From: Ophiura sarsii
Lineage: Eukaryota; Echinodermata; Ophiuroidea; Amphilepidida; Ophiuridae
Assembly (NCBI GenBank): GCA_035610835.1
Contig: CM069458.1
Span: 28,855,449 to 28,919,448, forward strand
DNA: 64,000 nucleotides
Direction of reading: 5' to 3'
Notes under the pieces: model-generated
The model's database searches: none
What the model saw: the letters and a program-made list of their open reading frames with translations, nothing else
Told to the model about the DNA's origin: nothing
Translations under genes and position numbers: made by a program
Shown: positions 1 to 13,100 of the stretch, piece after piece
Position numbering within the stretch: the stretch's first letter is position 1
Layout: each line of letters starts with the position of its first letter

Positions 1-799
1 TTTTTTGAAAAGTGTTGACATGGTTGAAAAAATTTAATTTCCCTCAAGCTGTTTTTACTCGGATATCTGTTGTGTTGTTGATGTTATACCTTGTATTGAT
101 GACGGGATAAATCTGTGAATAAATGCATCAAATTTGACTTGCGTCCCTCAGACTTGTTTGTCAACTCATGAGCCAACCAAAATGCACAGCGTTCAAGACT
201 CACCATAGAGAGAAAATATCAGAGATAATAGTAAAAGTAAGAAATGAATAGAAGTAGAATGGGTAAGTCTTGTCTGCAAGCATGTCAGCCTCAGAATAAG
301 GCATCTTTGTCATCATAGGGAACAGTACTAAATGGCATACATTAAATATCTTGATAGCATTAAAAATGGGTACTTGTTTTTTTCTCTACATGGTAGACAA
401 AAAGGGCTTTTTTCCACCGCATGATAGAGCCTAAAATAAAAATAAGCAACTTGTGCAATAATGATGTTGCTATTGCTTTTTATAAACAAAAATGTGGATT
501 TCATTGTTATTGTATATTTCACAGTTCGCATACAATATCCAATGAGCGCAAGTCCAGATTGATTTTGCCTTGGCACCGTATGTCTCTAGAAACTCTGAAT
601 ACGAAACGATATCAGAGTTTGAGATAGCTACATACCATGTCATTCCTTCTGAGCAAATATTTTATAAATTTTGCGTCTGGTAGCAAGTTGGTAAATTATA
701 ATCTTCTAAATTTATCATCTCTAAGAGAAGCTCTAGGGTGTTGACCAGGGACCAAAGAGAATATATAGCAATATCATATTCTGTGTTGACCTCACATAC
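1..799. other. Non-coding, LSM14 intron 4
   Basis: AT-rich sequence with no exon recognised on either strand. The next LSM14 exon was looked for and not seen here. Confidence 0.5.
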
Positions 800-1159
800 C
801 TTGTCTTTCCCTGTTAGCACCTTGTGACGTCTTCTCAGATTGCCTAGTTTCTTTCTCTTTATTATCCTGCTGGTGATTTTGTTGCTGTTGCTGCTGTTGC
901 TGATGCTGCTGTTGCTGATGCTGATGATGCTGAGAATCTCTGCTCGGCGGCCTATCCTCCCTGCTAGAGGTGCGTTTCCTCTGCTGCTGCTGCTGCTGCT
1001 GCTGACGCTGGTTACTACCTTTGGTTTTGTTGCTGCTCTCTGTTTTACTTCCGGATTTGTGATCATCTTTCTGGGAGCTGCTGCTGACCGTTTCCGAAGC
1101 TTGCACACCTTGCTCCATGGTTGGGGAACGCCGCTGGGGTGGTGTCTGTCGACCAAGCT
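800..1159 (-). CDS. LSM14: LSM14 exon 4 (SPTMEQ motif and Gln/His tract)
   Basis: Acceptor ATGTGTGCAG and donor CAAG|GTATGTGAG bound a 360-nt exon. It opens [19 protein letters not shown], matching the conserved (K/R)SPTMEQ(A/G)VQ motif of LSM14A/B. After a Ser/Lys-rich stretch come a run of about eight Gln, a basic [16 protein letters not shown] segment, and a longer mixed Gln/His block (about 25 residues, mostly Gln), then a charged tail. The Gln runs are encoded by CAG/CAA mixtures. The exon ends in phase 1; the next exon, expected to lead to the FDF box, is not in the window. The Gln/His expansion is unlike human LSM14A at this place and adds a prion-like character. Confidence 0.88.
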
Positions 1160-4100
1160 CTGCACACATGGCAAATGACAAAGGAAAACTTTGTAAGTTG
1201 TAGATTCGAAACACAAATAATATTTACAACTCTCAATTCATTACATAGTTATGGATATTAATTTCAACAGGTAGTCCCTACTCTATTCACGCCAAAAAAG
1301 TTGTTCATATTCGTCTGCTCAACTTGTGTTTGTCTTGTCCTGTTCAGTTTGTTGTGAATGATATGCCATAGACTTGTGTGGAAAACATTTTAAATGTGTG
1401 ACTCAAAAGAAAAATATATTGTAACAATTGATATGGGTGCATTATTTGTTGACCTTCAAACAGCAAACAACCCCAATCATTTTAGATATTGGTAATGTAT
1501 GAAAAGAAAATTATGAATTTCATGGAAATATACAACCCCTTCCCCCACCCTCACCTACATATACAAACAAAGAAAGGTAACAATGCCATTTAGTCTATGC
1601 CAACTTAGATGGGGCCAATTATGAAGACCATACATATAGTTTGATTTGAACAGAGCCAAATGTAGTCCAATCACTCCAGTGAATTTGGGGATGAATGAAT
1701 GGACTGCTTGTAAATTTAGTAACATAAACACACACAAAAAAGAATTTCATGGAATTATGCAGGTCCCATCCATCCCCGCCCCCTCCCATACAGGCACAAA
1801 AGAAATACTGACTCAATGCCAACGAAGCAGGAAGCCAATTCCTTTGACCATAAACAGAATTTAAGACACTACGCCACAAGGCTTAGTTACGGGCCTTTAA
1901 GTAACGCAGAAATATCGTTTACCGTGTAACGCACTTGCTTGGTGTCCTTGGCCAGGAAAGTGTCCAGGTACCATGCCGCCCATGGGTGGGTACTGATGTC
2001 CGTAGGGCACATTGCCAAACGGTGCGAATGGCGCTGGAGCACTGCTAAACGATGATGGTGCGGGTGGATGGAAGCCGGGAACAGACGTCGAGGCAGACGA
2101 GTGCTGAAAAGATGAGATTGATGAGACTGAATGGTAAATCTAATTATTAAATCATGAGCCCTACATTTGGTTGCTCTGGTTCCATTCACAATCCCTTAGA
2201 CATTACTACTACGTAGCAGACTTGAACATGCCTGCAACTTCATTCACAAAGAGATACAAACATGTCCATGCTTTTGTTTTATCTAAGGGACATTCCTATT
2301 ACTGATCGAAATAATATCTAGCCATTCATTTCAGCAAAGTATTTACTTCACGCAAGTCATTAGACAAGACTTGAGATGGATGATCCCAACAAATCATATG
2401 TGATGCATTGTAGCTATGCAAGTGGGTGATTGATTCATTTCCTGAACTTTTTATGAGAGCTTGGCCAGACGGCAGCGTGCGACATCAAACTTTTAAGGGG
2501 GCTCGTCTGGAGAATACGCTACAGGGTATCACCCAAAAAACAACATATTTGCCTCTTTAATTTTATGCTGAAATATAATCATAAATACTAAAAAAAACAT
2601 TTCTTCCAAAAAAATGGATTTATTTTATGGCCTCATTTCTGGAATTCCAGATATTTCCAGAAGTGGTGCATCCCTGAGGCCTGCCCATTTAAACAACTGC
2701 CTTTTTGCCACTCTGATTTTGAACCTCTACAATTTTACAGACACAATGGTCCTTTTACATACATTTTAGTAATGACACTCTATGGCCTGTATTTTTAATC
2801 AACTTCTTTACCCTACAATGCCCAATCAAATAAAAGTGCTGTGGCGCCCACCCCATTGTGTGAAAGGTAGTGGTCTCCAATAAGTGTTTTTTGGAGCGCT
2901 GACAGCCCAGATAGTTTTTATTAAACCACTACCCCAGAGTGTTAAAATTAATTTGGTATTACATCTCTTCACATAAGAATCAAAGAGCACGTGGTGGTTG
3001 AATAACAAAGTTTGGGTGAAAAACCTGTCAAGGTTAAAGAAAATATGACATTTTTATTTAGGATGGCATATTTAGGAGTTTGTGGTATTTGGATCCTGGA
3101 CTCGATCTGAGGATGACCTACATTTGTTTCACACATTATGCACTACGCAGATCATGATCTCATCAAATTGCATTGTATTTCTTAATTCAGTAGAGAAAGA
3201 TTGAGACAATGACTATTTGGACTTCAAAGATTTTGAAGGCAACGCCTATCATTGATGTATCATTGACCTTGGGGTCATGATCCAGTGTTTTCACTCAATT
3301 TTTTTCCCAAGGGTATTTCACCCTTGGGGAAAAAAGTGAAGGGTCAAAATGAAAAGTGGAGGGTGAAAACATTTCTGTAAAATTTAAGCGCAATTTTCTT
3401 CGCTGTTTTTATTTTAATACTTTTATTGTGCATGGATATTAATGAGTTTTTAAAATCATAATTTTAAATGAAGGAAGCAAAGAGATACTCAACATAGGGT
3501 CTAATTATTACCTTGATTTTTTCAAAAAATCGAGGTATTCTATCTCTGCCGTTTCTTTCTTCTTTCTTTCTTTCTATCAAACCGGGCCTTACACACAGTC
3601 TACAAAATGCTATTTTTTCTACAGTTTACATGCTACAATCACCAAACTTGGTCAGTAGGACCTCCTACCTGACTTACATATAGGGTCTTCAAAGTTAGGG
3701 GTCAAAGGTCACACAAAGGTCACACGTGGTCAAAACGTGATTTTCACTTAAAACACATTTCCAATTTAGTGAAATGACCTAGGATTGTCAAAATTGGTCC
3801 ACATATTCCTTTTGACCGTACGCATATACAAAAGAACGGTTTTTAAAATTAAAAATCATTTGGGGTCACTAGGGGTCAAAATGTAAATTTTTACTCCTCG
3901 CACTGAAAATGCTATTTTTTCGGGAGGAAATGACCTATGATTGTCAGAATTGGTCAAAAGATTCCTTGTATCCATGTACATATAGGGTCTTCAGCGATTA
4001 AAAGTGACATGTCAGATGGGGTCACTAGGGGTCATTGACCTAAACAGGGGTAAAATGTAAGACATGCTCTGATTTTGACCGGTCATGTTTCATTTTGTAG

Positions 4101-7100
4101 GCATTGATAAGACAAGAAAAAAAGTCAATCATTTTTACGGGGTCAAAGGTCAACATAGGTCACTAGGGGTCAAAAGGTCAATTTTCATTCTTTGCACTCA
4201 AAATGCTATTTTTTCTACAGTGTACATGCTACAATCACCAGATTTGGTCAGTAGGACCCCCTACCAGACCTACATATAGGGTCTTCACAGTTTGGGGTCA
4301 AAGGTCACACAGGGGTCATAAGTGGTCAAAACGTGATTTTCACTTAAAACGCGTTTGCAATTTAGTGAAATGACCTAGGATCGTCAGAATTTGTCAACAT
4401 ATTCCTTTTGACCGTACGCATATATATTAGTTTGGTTTTTAAAATCAAAAAGTATTTGGGGTCACTAGGGGTCAAAATGTAAATTTTCAATCCTCGCACT
4501 AAAATTGCTATTTTTTCGAGAGGATATGACTCACGATTATCAGAATTGGTCAAAAGATTCCTTGGGTCCATGCGCATACAGCGATTTAAGTGTTTAAAAT
4601 TGGCGTGTTGTATGGGGTCAAGAGGGGTCATTGAACTTTACATGGGTAAAACTCAAGACATGCTCCGAATTAGATCGGACCTGTTTTACCTTGTTTGGTT
4701 CGATAAGGCAAGATTAAAGCCAATCATCATAACCAGGTCAAAGGTCAAGAAGAGGTCACTAGGGATCATTTTCTCATAAAAATCAAGGTGCCCTGGTCTC
4801 AGACCAGAACTAGATCTAGTTGTAATTGTTATTGTAATATTATTGTAATTGTCAATAAAAATGACTATAACTGAGATTGTCCTGGCCTGCCCTCCCCCAC
4901 CCCACCCCACCATTGGGTGTCACATCATGGAATTTATTTTGTCAATGGGCCCCACCCCCACCCCATCCCACAACATCCCCCACCCTACAACATCCCCCAC
5001 CCCACAACATCCCCCACCCCATCCCCACCCCCACCCCCCACCATCATTGGGTCAAATCATGGAATTTATTCCATCCATGACATGGGCCCATCAAAATCAA
5101 ACACTTTTTGAATATTATTATAAATTTAACAAAACATTTCATAATTTAATTTTTAGGCCTACCCTATGTAACTTTCCATTATGCAATATCACATGAATGG
5201 ACAATAACAATGAGTGAATCATATATAGTATCCCAAATGTATAATCAGCAGGGATCAACCTCCACCTACCAATGACTACCACGCATGTTCAATAAACTCA
5301 GTGACAGTTCCACTGATAAACTATACCAGGTCACTGGCCTTATCAATGATAAAGTAGCCCCTCTATACACGTGCTGTTCCCGCGTGAATGTTTTGACTCA
5401 ACAACAAACTACTAATTCTCCGATTGGCTAAAAGTCTATAGGTCACTGCTATATCAGTCAGTGACTTGCTGTAATGTTCCTAATTGGTTGGCAACTCCCC
5501 TCAACTTTATCACTGAAATCACTGGCTATTCTCTTAATTGGTTGTATTAATCAAGCTAGTCCCGCCCCCAATACAGGTCACCAACAACAGACTGATCCTT
5601 GAACATGTTTTAACATGTATTGCTGGCAAGTTCAGTTTCCCACGCTATAAATAGATGTGTTAGGTTAAGGATCCACCTATTGCATGATAGGGAGGAAATC
5701 AAGGTAGATTACTTTTCCGAACAACAATAACTTTTACTTTTTAGGGTGTTTCATTTTATATCAGCAAGTAAACTTGACGGACATTTAAAAGTTAAATAAA
5801 ACAATATCGATCGCCGCGCCACGTGGCAAACCATCAATTTAGAATGTCGACCTTTGACACATCCTTGGACTCTTCGATTTACTAAATACTATAGGGGTGT
5901 AGGCCTATATTAATTATTTAATTCACAAAGACACGCCAAAACAAACCAGGGTTACATATTTATGTGACAGGATATAATTATTCCGAAAGAAACTGTTTAC
6001 AACGGATCCTTTCATCTTTTATTTACATCAATAAAATTTAAATTATATGCACAGCTCACCAGGAAACTCATTGACCATTGTTTTGACGGGATGAATGAGC
6101 ACAATACCGGAACGCAATACAAATCCTGGTGAGAGGACATCCCGCGGGGAGAAGTCCTAGTAGGAGGGAGGGTACTTGAGAGCAGTGTACCAAAACAGAC
6201 AATGGGGTCTTATGATTTATTGTCAACCAATTAACCCTCTTTAAGTATTTATTCAACATTGTTCAATAGCTTTCACTATCAAGTGGCCCTTGAAGTTGAT
6301 GTACATTTTATTGTAATACCATGCGTGGGTGGTATTTTTTGGTGACTGGATTGATCAACTACTTGAGATTGCCGAAAATGCGATGTGTGAACCACCAATG
6401 GCGCGGCGGTCTGTGTGATGAATTTTGGTGACTGGTTTTAAATGGCGGCTCATAAGATCTGACGTTTAAGGACCGTGGGAAATGAAAAGTGGTGCGTCAA
6501 AAATACCCTTGGGGTTTAAAGTCAAGCGTCAAATTCAAAAGCCAAGCGTTGATGACGCTTACATGTACGTACGGGTCACTGAAATTGCTGTGATCAATGC
6601 AATGCTCCATTATACAAAGACTTACAAAGAATCGCACTTGACTAAACCCAACTTACCTGGAGAATGGCTGGATCCTGCGCTAGAGCACTGGGCGGTTTGG
6701 GCGCCTCGCACACATGGAGGTCACTGATGTCACTTCCCCGGAATATGATGTAATTATAGACTTCATCTCGGGGCGCTACTGGATGCTCCGAATGTCTCTC
6801 CTCGGTTCCAAAAGATCGCACTGTAATTTGTATGAATAATGAATGATGTATGCATCTTGTTAGATAAATCATACCGTCACGATTTACACAGCCAACGATA
6901 AACATTTCCAGAATACACACCCAATTTTAAGCATATGTTACATAAAATTAACCTGTTTTTAAAATAGTATATAGACTCAGATAAACTGGCATGAACTAAA
7001 TTAACCAAGACCTTAAAATAAAGGGTTCAACAAAAGAAAGTATACCACTTTGTTTATGTCATTTTGAGTAACTTTCAATTTGTTTTTGTCCAAACAGGCT

Positions 7101-10100
7101 AGATAGGCATTTAGATGAATCTTTTAGGCATAATTTGATACCACATTTGCCCCCTAACAACAAAGATAAACCATGATTAACACCATTAAAGGAAAATATC
7201 CCATTTTCAAAAGTCGCATTTCCAATACACAGCACGAGAAGAAAGGGCCAATTGTTAACACACACATATGCCGTATTTATCCCGTACTGATCACCGCGCA
7301 TATCCCTCAATGCGCGGGCTAATTCAAATGTAAACTGATGCATGGGTGAAGGATTTGAATGTAAAGGAATGTTATGGATGGGTAGAACATGGACAGATTA
7401 ACCAAATCTTCTCGTGCTGTGTATTGGAAATGCGACTTTTGAAAATGGGATATTTTCCTTTAAATGGTGCTAATCATGATTTATCTTTGTTAGGGGGCAA
7501 ATTTGGTATCAAATTATGCCTAAAAGATTCATCTAAATGCTTATCTAGCCTGTTTGGTCAACATTCAACAACAAATTAAAAATTACTCAAAATGACATAA
7601 ACAAAGTGGTATACTTTCTTTTGTTGAACCCTTTATGTGGGTCTTAAACCAGGTGGGTAATGTAATTTATAATTACATTAATCTGATGACAGTCAACTTT
7701 GAAAGTACACTGTTGGACAGCATTTATAGGGCTTTAGAACCAAACCTCCAATGCTCCAAATAAATGGGCAGTGTACTTCATGAATAATGCATAATGAGGT
7801 GGTAATGCTCATGAATATTCAGCGCATGTGCTTTGTTAAATTTCTTCGAAAATCTATTGATTGAACAAGCTTTGCAATTGCGGGAAAAAGTTAAATTACT
7901 CAACAACAAGTATAACCACTTGTACTTAAACACCTAGAATTTTTCCCTATCTAGGAGCCGATCGTTACCAAATTTCATAAAATTACTGGTGACTAGATTT
8001 TTTCTTTTAGGAGCCAATGGCTCCAAAATTACTTTTCCTGTTTACAGGGTTGATCATACTAATGTTTTATTAGAATTTTCATGCAAACTGGGAATTTGAT
8101 AATTACAGAATTCTTCTCAATTTTGCTTGACACAGACGATGATGCAAGCACAGTGATGCAGGCCTGTGGATGCCAGCAATCAGATGGCTTTGTACTTTTT
8201 ATGAAAAACGTTATTTAAAAATAAAATAAACCATTCAAAAAAGCGGGCCCATGTTAGTGTCGCAATCCATTGCTTATGGTAAAAGCAGGCAGTCAATTGT
8301 AGTGTCTAACCGATCAGATCGGGAGTTTCCCGATCGGCCCGATATAAGTCTGATCGGGATCTGATCTACCGATCTGATGAACCGATCAATCACTATAGTT
8401 ATATAGTATGAAAACCCAATTAAAAGCTTATCATGTCGTCTTTTCTCCGTTAAAATTCCTCTCAAACTCGCCTTCTTACTTCTTCTCAAGCTTCAAATCG
8501 CACATGGTCGGGGCGACGCAATCGCAACATTTGTAAAATGTAAACAAGGACTTGACACTTGATTGACAGGTGTCCTTAGAAACATGGACCAGGTAAATAC
8601 GATAAATAAAAAGAGGAAATAATTATATTTTTTATTTAAACAATTTGAACTTGTTTTTCACTCGTTATAATCTGTTTTGCTAAGTACACAATGCTACTAT
8701 ATTTACACTATGTACGGCAACACACACGAGGGAAATGTACTGTTATTTAGGCATTGCAGTTCACTTGCTTATTTAATCGGTGATCGGATCGGATCAGCTG
8801 ATCAAAGAGGAAATGATCGGTGATCGGCGATCGGCTGACATGAGGTGATCGGTTAGACACTAGTCAATTGCTCATTAGTTCAAACTGTATCCAGTACTAT
8901 AAAATGGGCACAATGAGTAAGCTTAGGCGTTTCCCGTGATCACGGTATTCACGGCAAGATTCACGCTTTTCATGCTAAATCACGGATTCTGTAAATAGTT
9001 CCGTGAAATCGCGGAATTGTTATTTCAGCCGCGATAATTGTCCGACAAGTCGCAAATATCGGCGCAAATCATTCTTATTTTATTCTGCAATCGTTTCACA
9101 TCGCGATCGCACATGACATGCTCACAGAACCATTTTTCGGCAGCTCAGGGAGTTTTAATAACTGTATCAATACCGCGCGCAGTGCACCCAGGGATACATT
9201 AACCGCGTGTTACGGCATGATTCACAGGTCATCGCCTCCACGTATTATGGTATGCGTAGTATTAAGTTGACCTTTTGAACCGTGTCTCTAATTACGAGCT
9301 TCATTATTAAACGCCAGCGTGGGAATTGCGTCCGAATTCCTATGACCTATTAAAATATTTCCTTTCAAGACGATTTCGACGTACAATTGTGTCAGGTGCA
9401 TTAATCTCTAGGCCTACTTTTCCCTTTCAAGACGATATCGACGCGCAATTAGTGTGTACAGTGCATTCATCTCTAGGCCTACTTGACAGGACTGCTTGAA
9501 ATTCAATTGACAGATGATTTATAATATCGAATTTATTTGAATGAGATAAACAAAAGACCGTCGTCTTCTAAAGAAATAAGTAGGCCTACTTCAAACCCAA
9601 CTTCAAAAGAACATAGAGATTGTTTACATACGCCACCCTCTTCAGAAACGTTGTTGGTCGATACAAAAAATAATCCAGCGTGTTCAATGGGTGATTATTG
9701 ATTCAAGATCCTTTTAAGAGCATGACTCACATTCGATGTCATAAAACGACATCAAACAACATCGTATCGTCAGCATTCATATTGCATTGCATTGTATTGT
9801 ATTGCATTACAAGGTGCTTACAATAGCTTTCAATGGCTAAAGGCAGTGAGCCTACGACGCCGGGGGTCACCCAGATGAAAATCGTATTGAAAATACATGT
9901 GGCAATTTTAAGAATATTTTTAGAGCACCCCCATTACGAACTCTGGTGGTTCCCGTTTCTTTTGACGACGACAACATAAATGCATATTCAACATAATTCA
10001 TTCATAAAAAAGTCATGTGATGATGAATAAATTACAATTATATTTTTGTAAATACAAAAGAGCTTTGTGATTGGTAGATATTTGTTTGTGTTTTCCTGGT

Positions 10101-13100
10101 TTCGTTTACAGATGTTCAGGTCATGACCTCGCAAGGGTAATTCATAAACAATATGGATGTCAGCCGAAACCAAATTCAAAAGAACAAGAAATTGTTAACA
10201 TACGCCACCACCTTCAGAAAGGTTGATAAAAAGTTAATCCAGGGCGTTCAATGGGTGATTATTCATTCATATCGATTGCATACAATTACATCGTATTGAA
10301 ATACGGACCGAAGAAACGCACGTGGTAATCATGATGAATGAACAACGTCATTGCGGACAACCAACGGCAAACAAAATTCATTGATGAAAATAAATCATGT
10401 GATGATGAATAAATTACAATAATAATGTTGTACATAGATCGGGGTCCTGCGATTGGTTGAGATGACGTGCGTGCGACTTATGTTTACATGTCTTCAGGTC
10501 ACGTCATGACCTCTCCAGGAAAAACAAAATATTTTACATAAACAAACAGAAAGGGCCTCTAAGCCGGCGGAAATTGGTAGTTGTAATACGGTGGCATTTT
10601 CTAATGCCTAAAAATATGACCGCTCCGTAAATCCAAGGTATTACACACAAGTCTTTGGTAAATCACGGAATTTCGCGCGGTTTTTTCTTGAAATATCAAT
10701 AATCACGGGAGAACACGGTTTTCACAAAAACATCCCACGGTTATCACCTAAAAAAATCACGGGAAATCCCTAAGCTTAACAATGAGACAAGTTTTACATA
10801 GGACAGTGGTTCTCAACCTTTTTGGCCCACAACCCCTTTTGACATTCTTGGTCAGTACCGTGATCCCCCCTCCCCCCCCCCCAAAAAAAAAAAAAGCTGA
10901 AAAAAAACCTAAGTGATTTATTCTAACTGAAACTGCTTAGGTGTATGATGCGAGCGTAGCGAGCAGGAAATTGAGCATTTTTGAAAGTTTCTTTTTGGTT
11001 TTCCTAACCCTTATTAGAGCGAAATATTAAAATGGTTCCCCAAAAAGCTATATTTATGAACCCTTCATGACCCCCTGGAAAACTCCAAACGACCCCCAGG
11101 TTGAGAATCCCTGACATAGGAAAATGGGATATGATTTTTGAAGAAAAAAATAGGGACAGCGGTCCCAAATAGGTCGTCCGTTTATATGGGTAGATTAAAA
11201 ACAGAGGTTAGACCACTAGCGGATCCAGGATATAAAAAATAAAATAAACATCCTGGAGTTTGGTTGCAATTGTACTTCACCTGTTTAAATGTAATTAATT
11301 TTACATATGCAGCTAATTTTACATCTTGACCTCATATGACCTTTGACCTTGGTATGTGACCTTTGACCTAATTAACATATGAATGTTTCCATGTTGCATC
11401 CGTGACCCAAGTTTGGTTGCAATTGGTCATTGTATGGAAAAATGAACAAGAGACAAAAAAAAATGAACAAGAGACAACAAAAAAGTGTACTAAATTTTAC
11501 ATCTTGACCTCAGATGACCTTTGACCTTTCTATGCGACCTTTGACCTCATTAACATATGCGGGTTTCCATGTTGTATCTATGACTGTAGTTTGGTTGCAA
11601 TTGGTCATTGTATGGAAAAGAAATGGAAAAATGTAATCAATTTTACATATGCAGCCATTTCTACATTTACATCTTGACCTCAGATGACCTTTGACCTTGG
11701 TATGTGACTTTTGACCTCATTAACATATGAAGGTTTCCATGTTGTATCTATGACCAAAGTTAGGTTACAATTGGTCATTGTATGGAAAAGAAATGGACAA
11801 ATGTAATCAATTTTACATATGCAGCTTGACCTCGGATGACCTTTGACCTCATTAACATATGAAGGTTCCCATGTTGCATCTATGACCGAAGTTTGATTGC
11901 AATTGGACATTGTATGGAAAAGAAATGGAAAAATGTAATCAATTTTACATATGCAGCCATTTCTACACTTACATCTTGACCTCAGATGACCTTTGACCTT
12001 GGTATGTGACCTTTGACCTCATTAACATATGAAGGTTTCCATGTTGTATCTATGACCAAAGTTTGGTTACAATTGGTCATTGTATGGAAAAGAAATGGAC
12101 AAATGTAATCAATTTTACATATGCAGCCACTTTTACATATACATCTTGACCTCGGATGACCTTTGACCTTGATATGTGACCTTTGACCTCATTAACATAT
12201 GAAGGTTCCCATGTTGCATCTATGACCGAAGTTTGATTGCAATTGGACATTGTATGGAAAAGAAATGGACAAAACAAAAAGTGTATACCAAATTGTTGAA
12301 AAAAGTGTATACCAAATTGTTGACACACACTACACACACAGACACAGACTACACACGAAGGATGCTGCCATAAGGTCTCTTCCTACGGACGACCTAAAAA
12401 TGGGGAGTGGACATAAAATTGACAATTGTTGGCGATCAACCCAGCGTTTTATAATAGGATCAAAAGGAGGGTGATATCATGTTGTATGAAAAAGGGGAGG
12501 AGACATGGATAGGTTCGGTATGCCTTCCAACTCAGAGAAAGAGTTTGCTAAATATGCTTTTCATAAAATGTGTGTTCCGGTTATGTGACCAAAACAGGAA
12601 AAATCCCATGACATCGGATTACTGAATTCATCATCAAATCATGTTTAATGGGCATTAGGTGGAAGAAGAATGTTTCAAAATCCTTAGAATTGAATTTTAG
12701 TTGTCAACAAATCCATTCATGTTGAATTTTTGATTCCAGCATCATTCATATAGACCGATGCATGAAAAAGTCAGCGGCCATCTTGGATTTTGCCGATTAC
12801 TAGTTCTGAAAATATCAATAATAATTACCTTCCTAAAGTTCCTTTAGTATATATTACCCTACCACTGCATGTCTTCAATGGGGGATTTTAACGAACAACC
12901 CATACACTTACACAGCGAGTATTACAAATGGTAGGGTATTCTAAACCTTACCCTGTTGACTTCACTGATAAGTTGGCCTATAGATAGCAAAATTAATGAC
13001 ATGTGATCAGAACTAAAATACATTTATAAGGACTTGTGACTCGGACTCGAACATGAAGGACTCTGACAGTAGGCATGCGAGCGGGACACGGTTCGACCGT

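Noticed and set aside
840..1178. Plus-strand hydrophobic open frame of 112 codons
   Set aside because: It is the antisense of the Gln-rich LSM14 exon (CAG repeats read as Leu), not a membrane protein.
4849..5196. Pro/His-rich plus-strand frames
   Set aside because: Product of the CCCCACC simple repeat.
7059..7579. Two similar frames sharing a [15 protein letters not shown] segment
   Set aside because: Again the two arms of one foldback element; no homology to a protein family.
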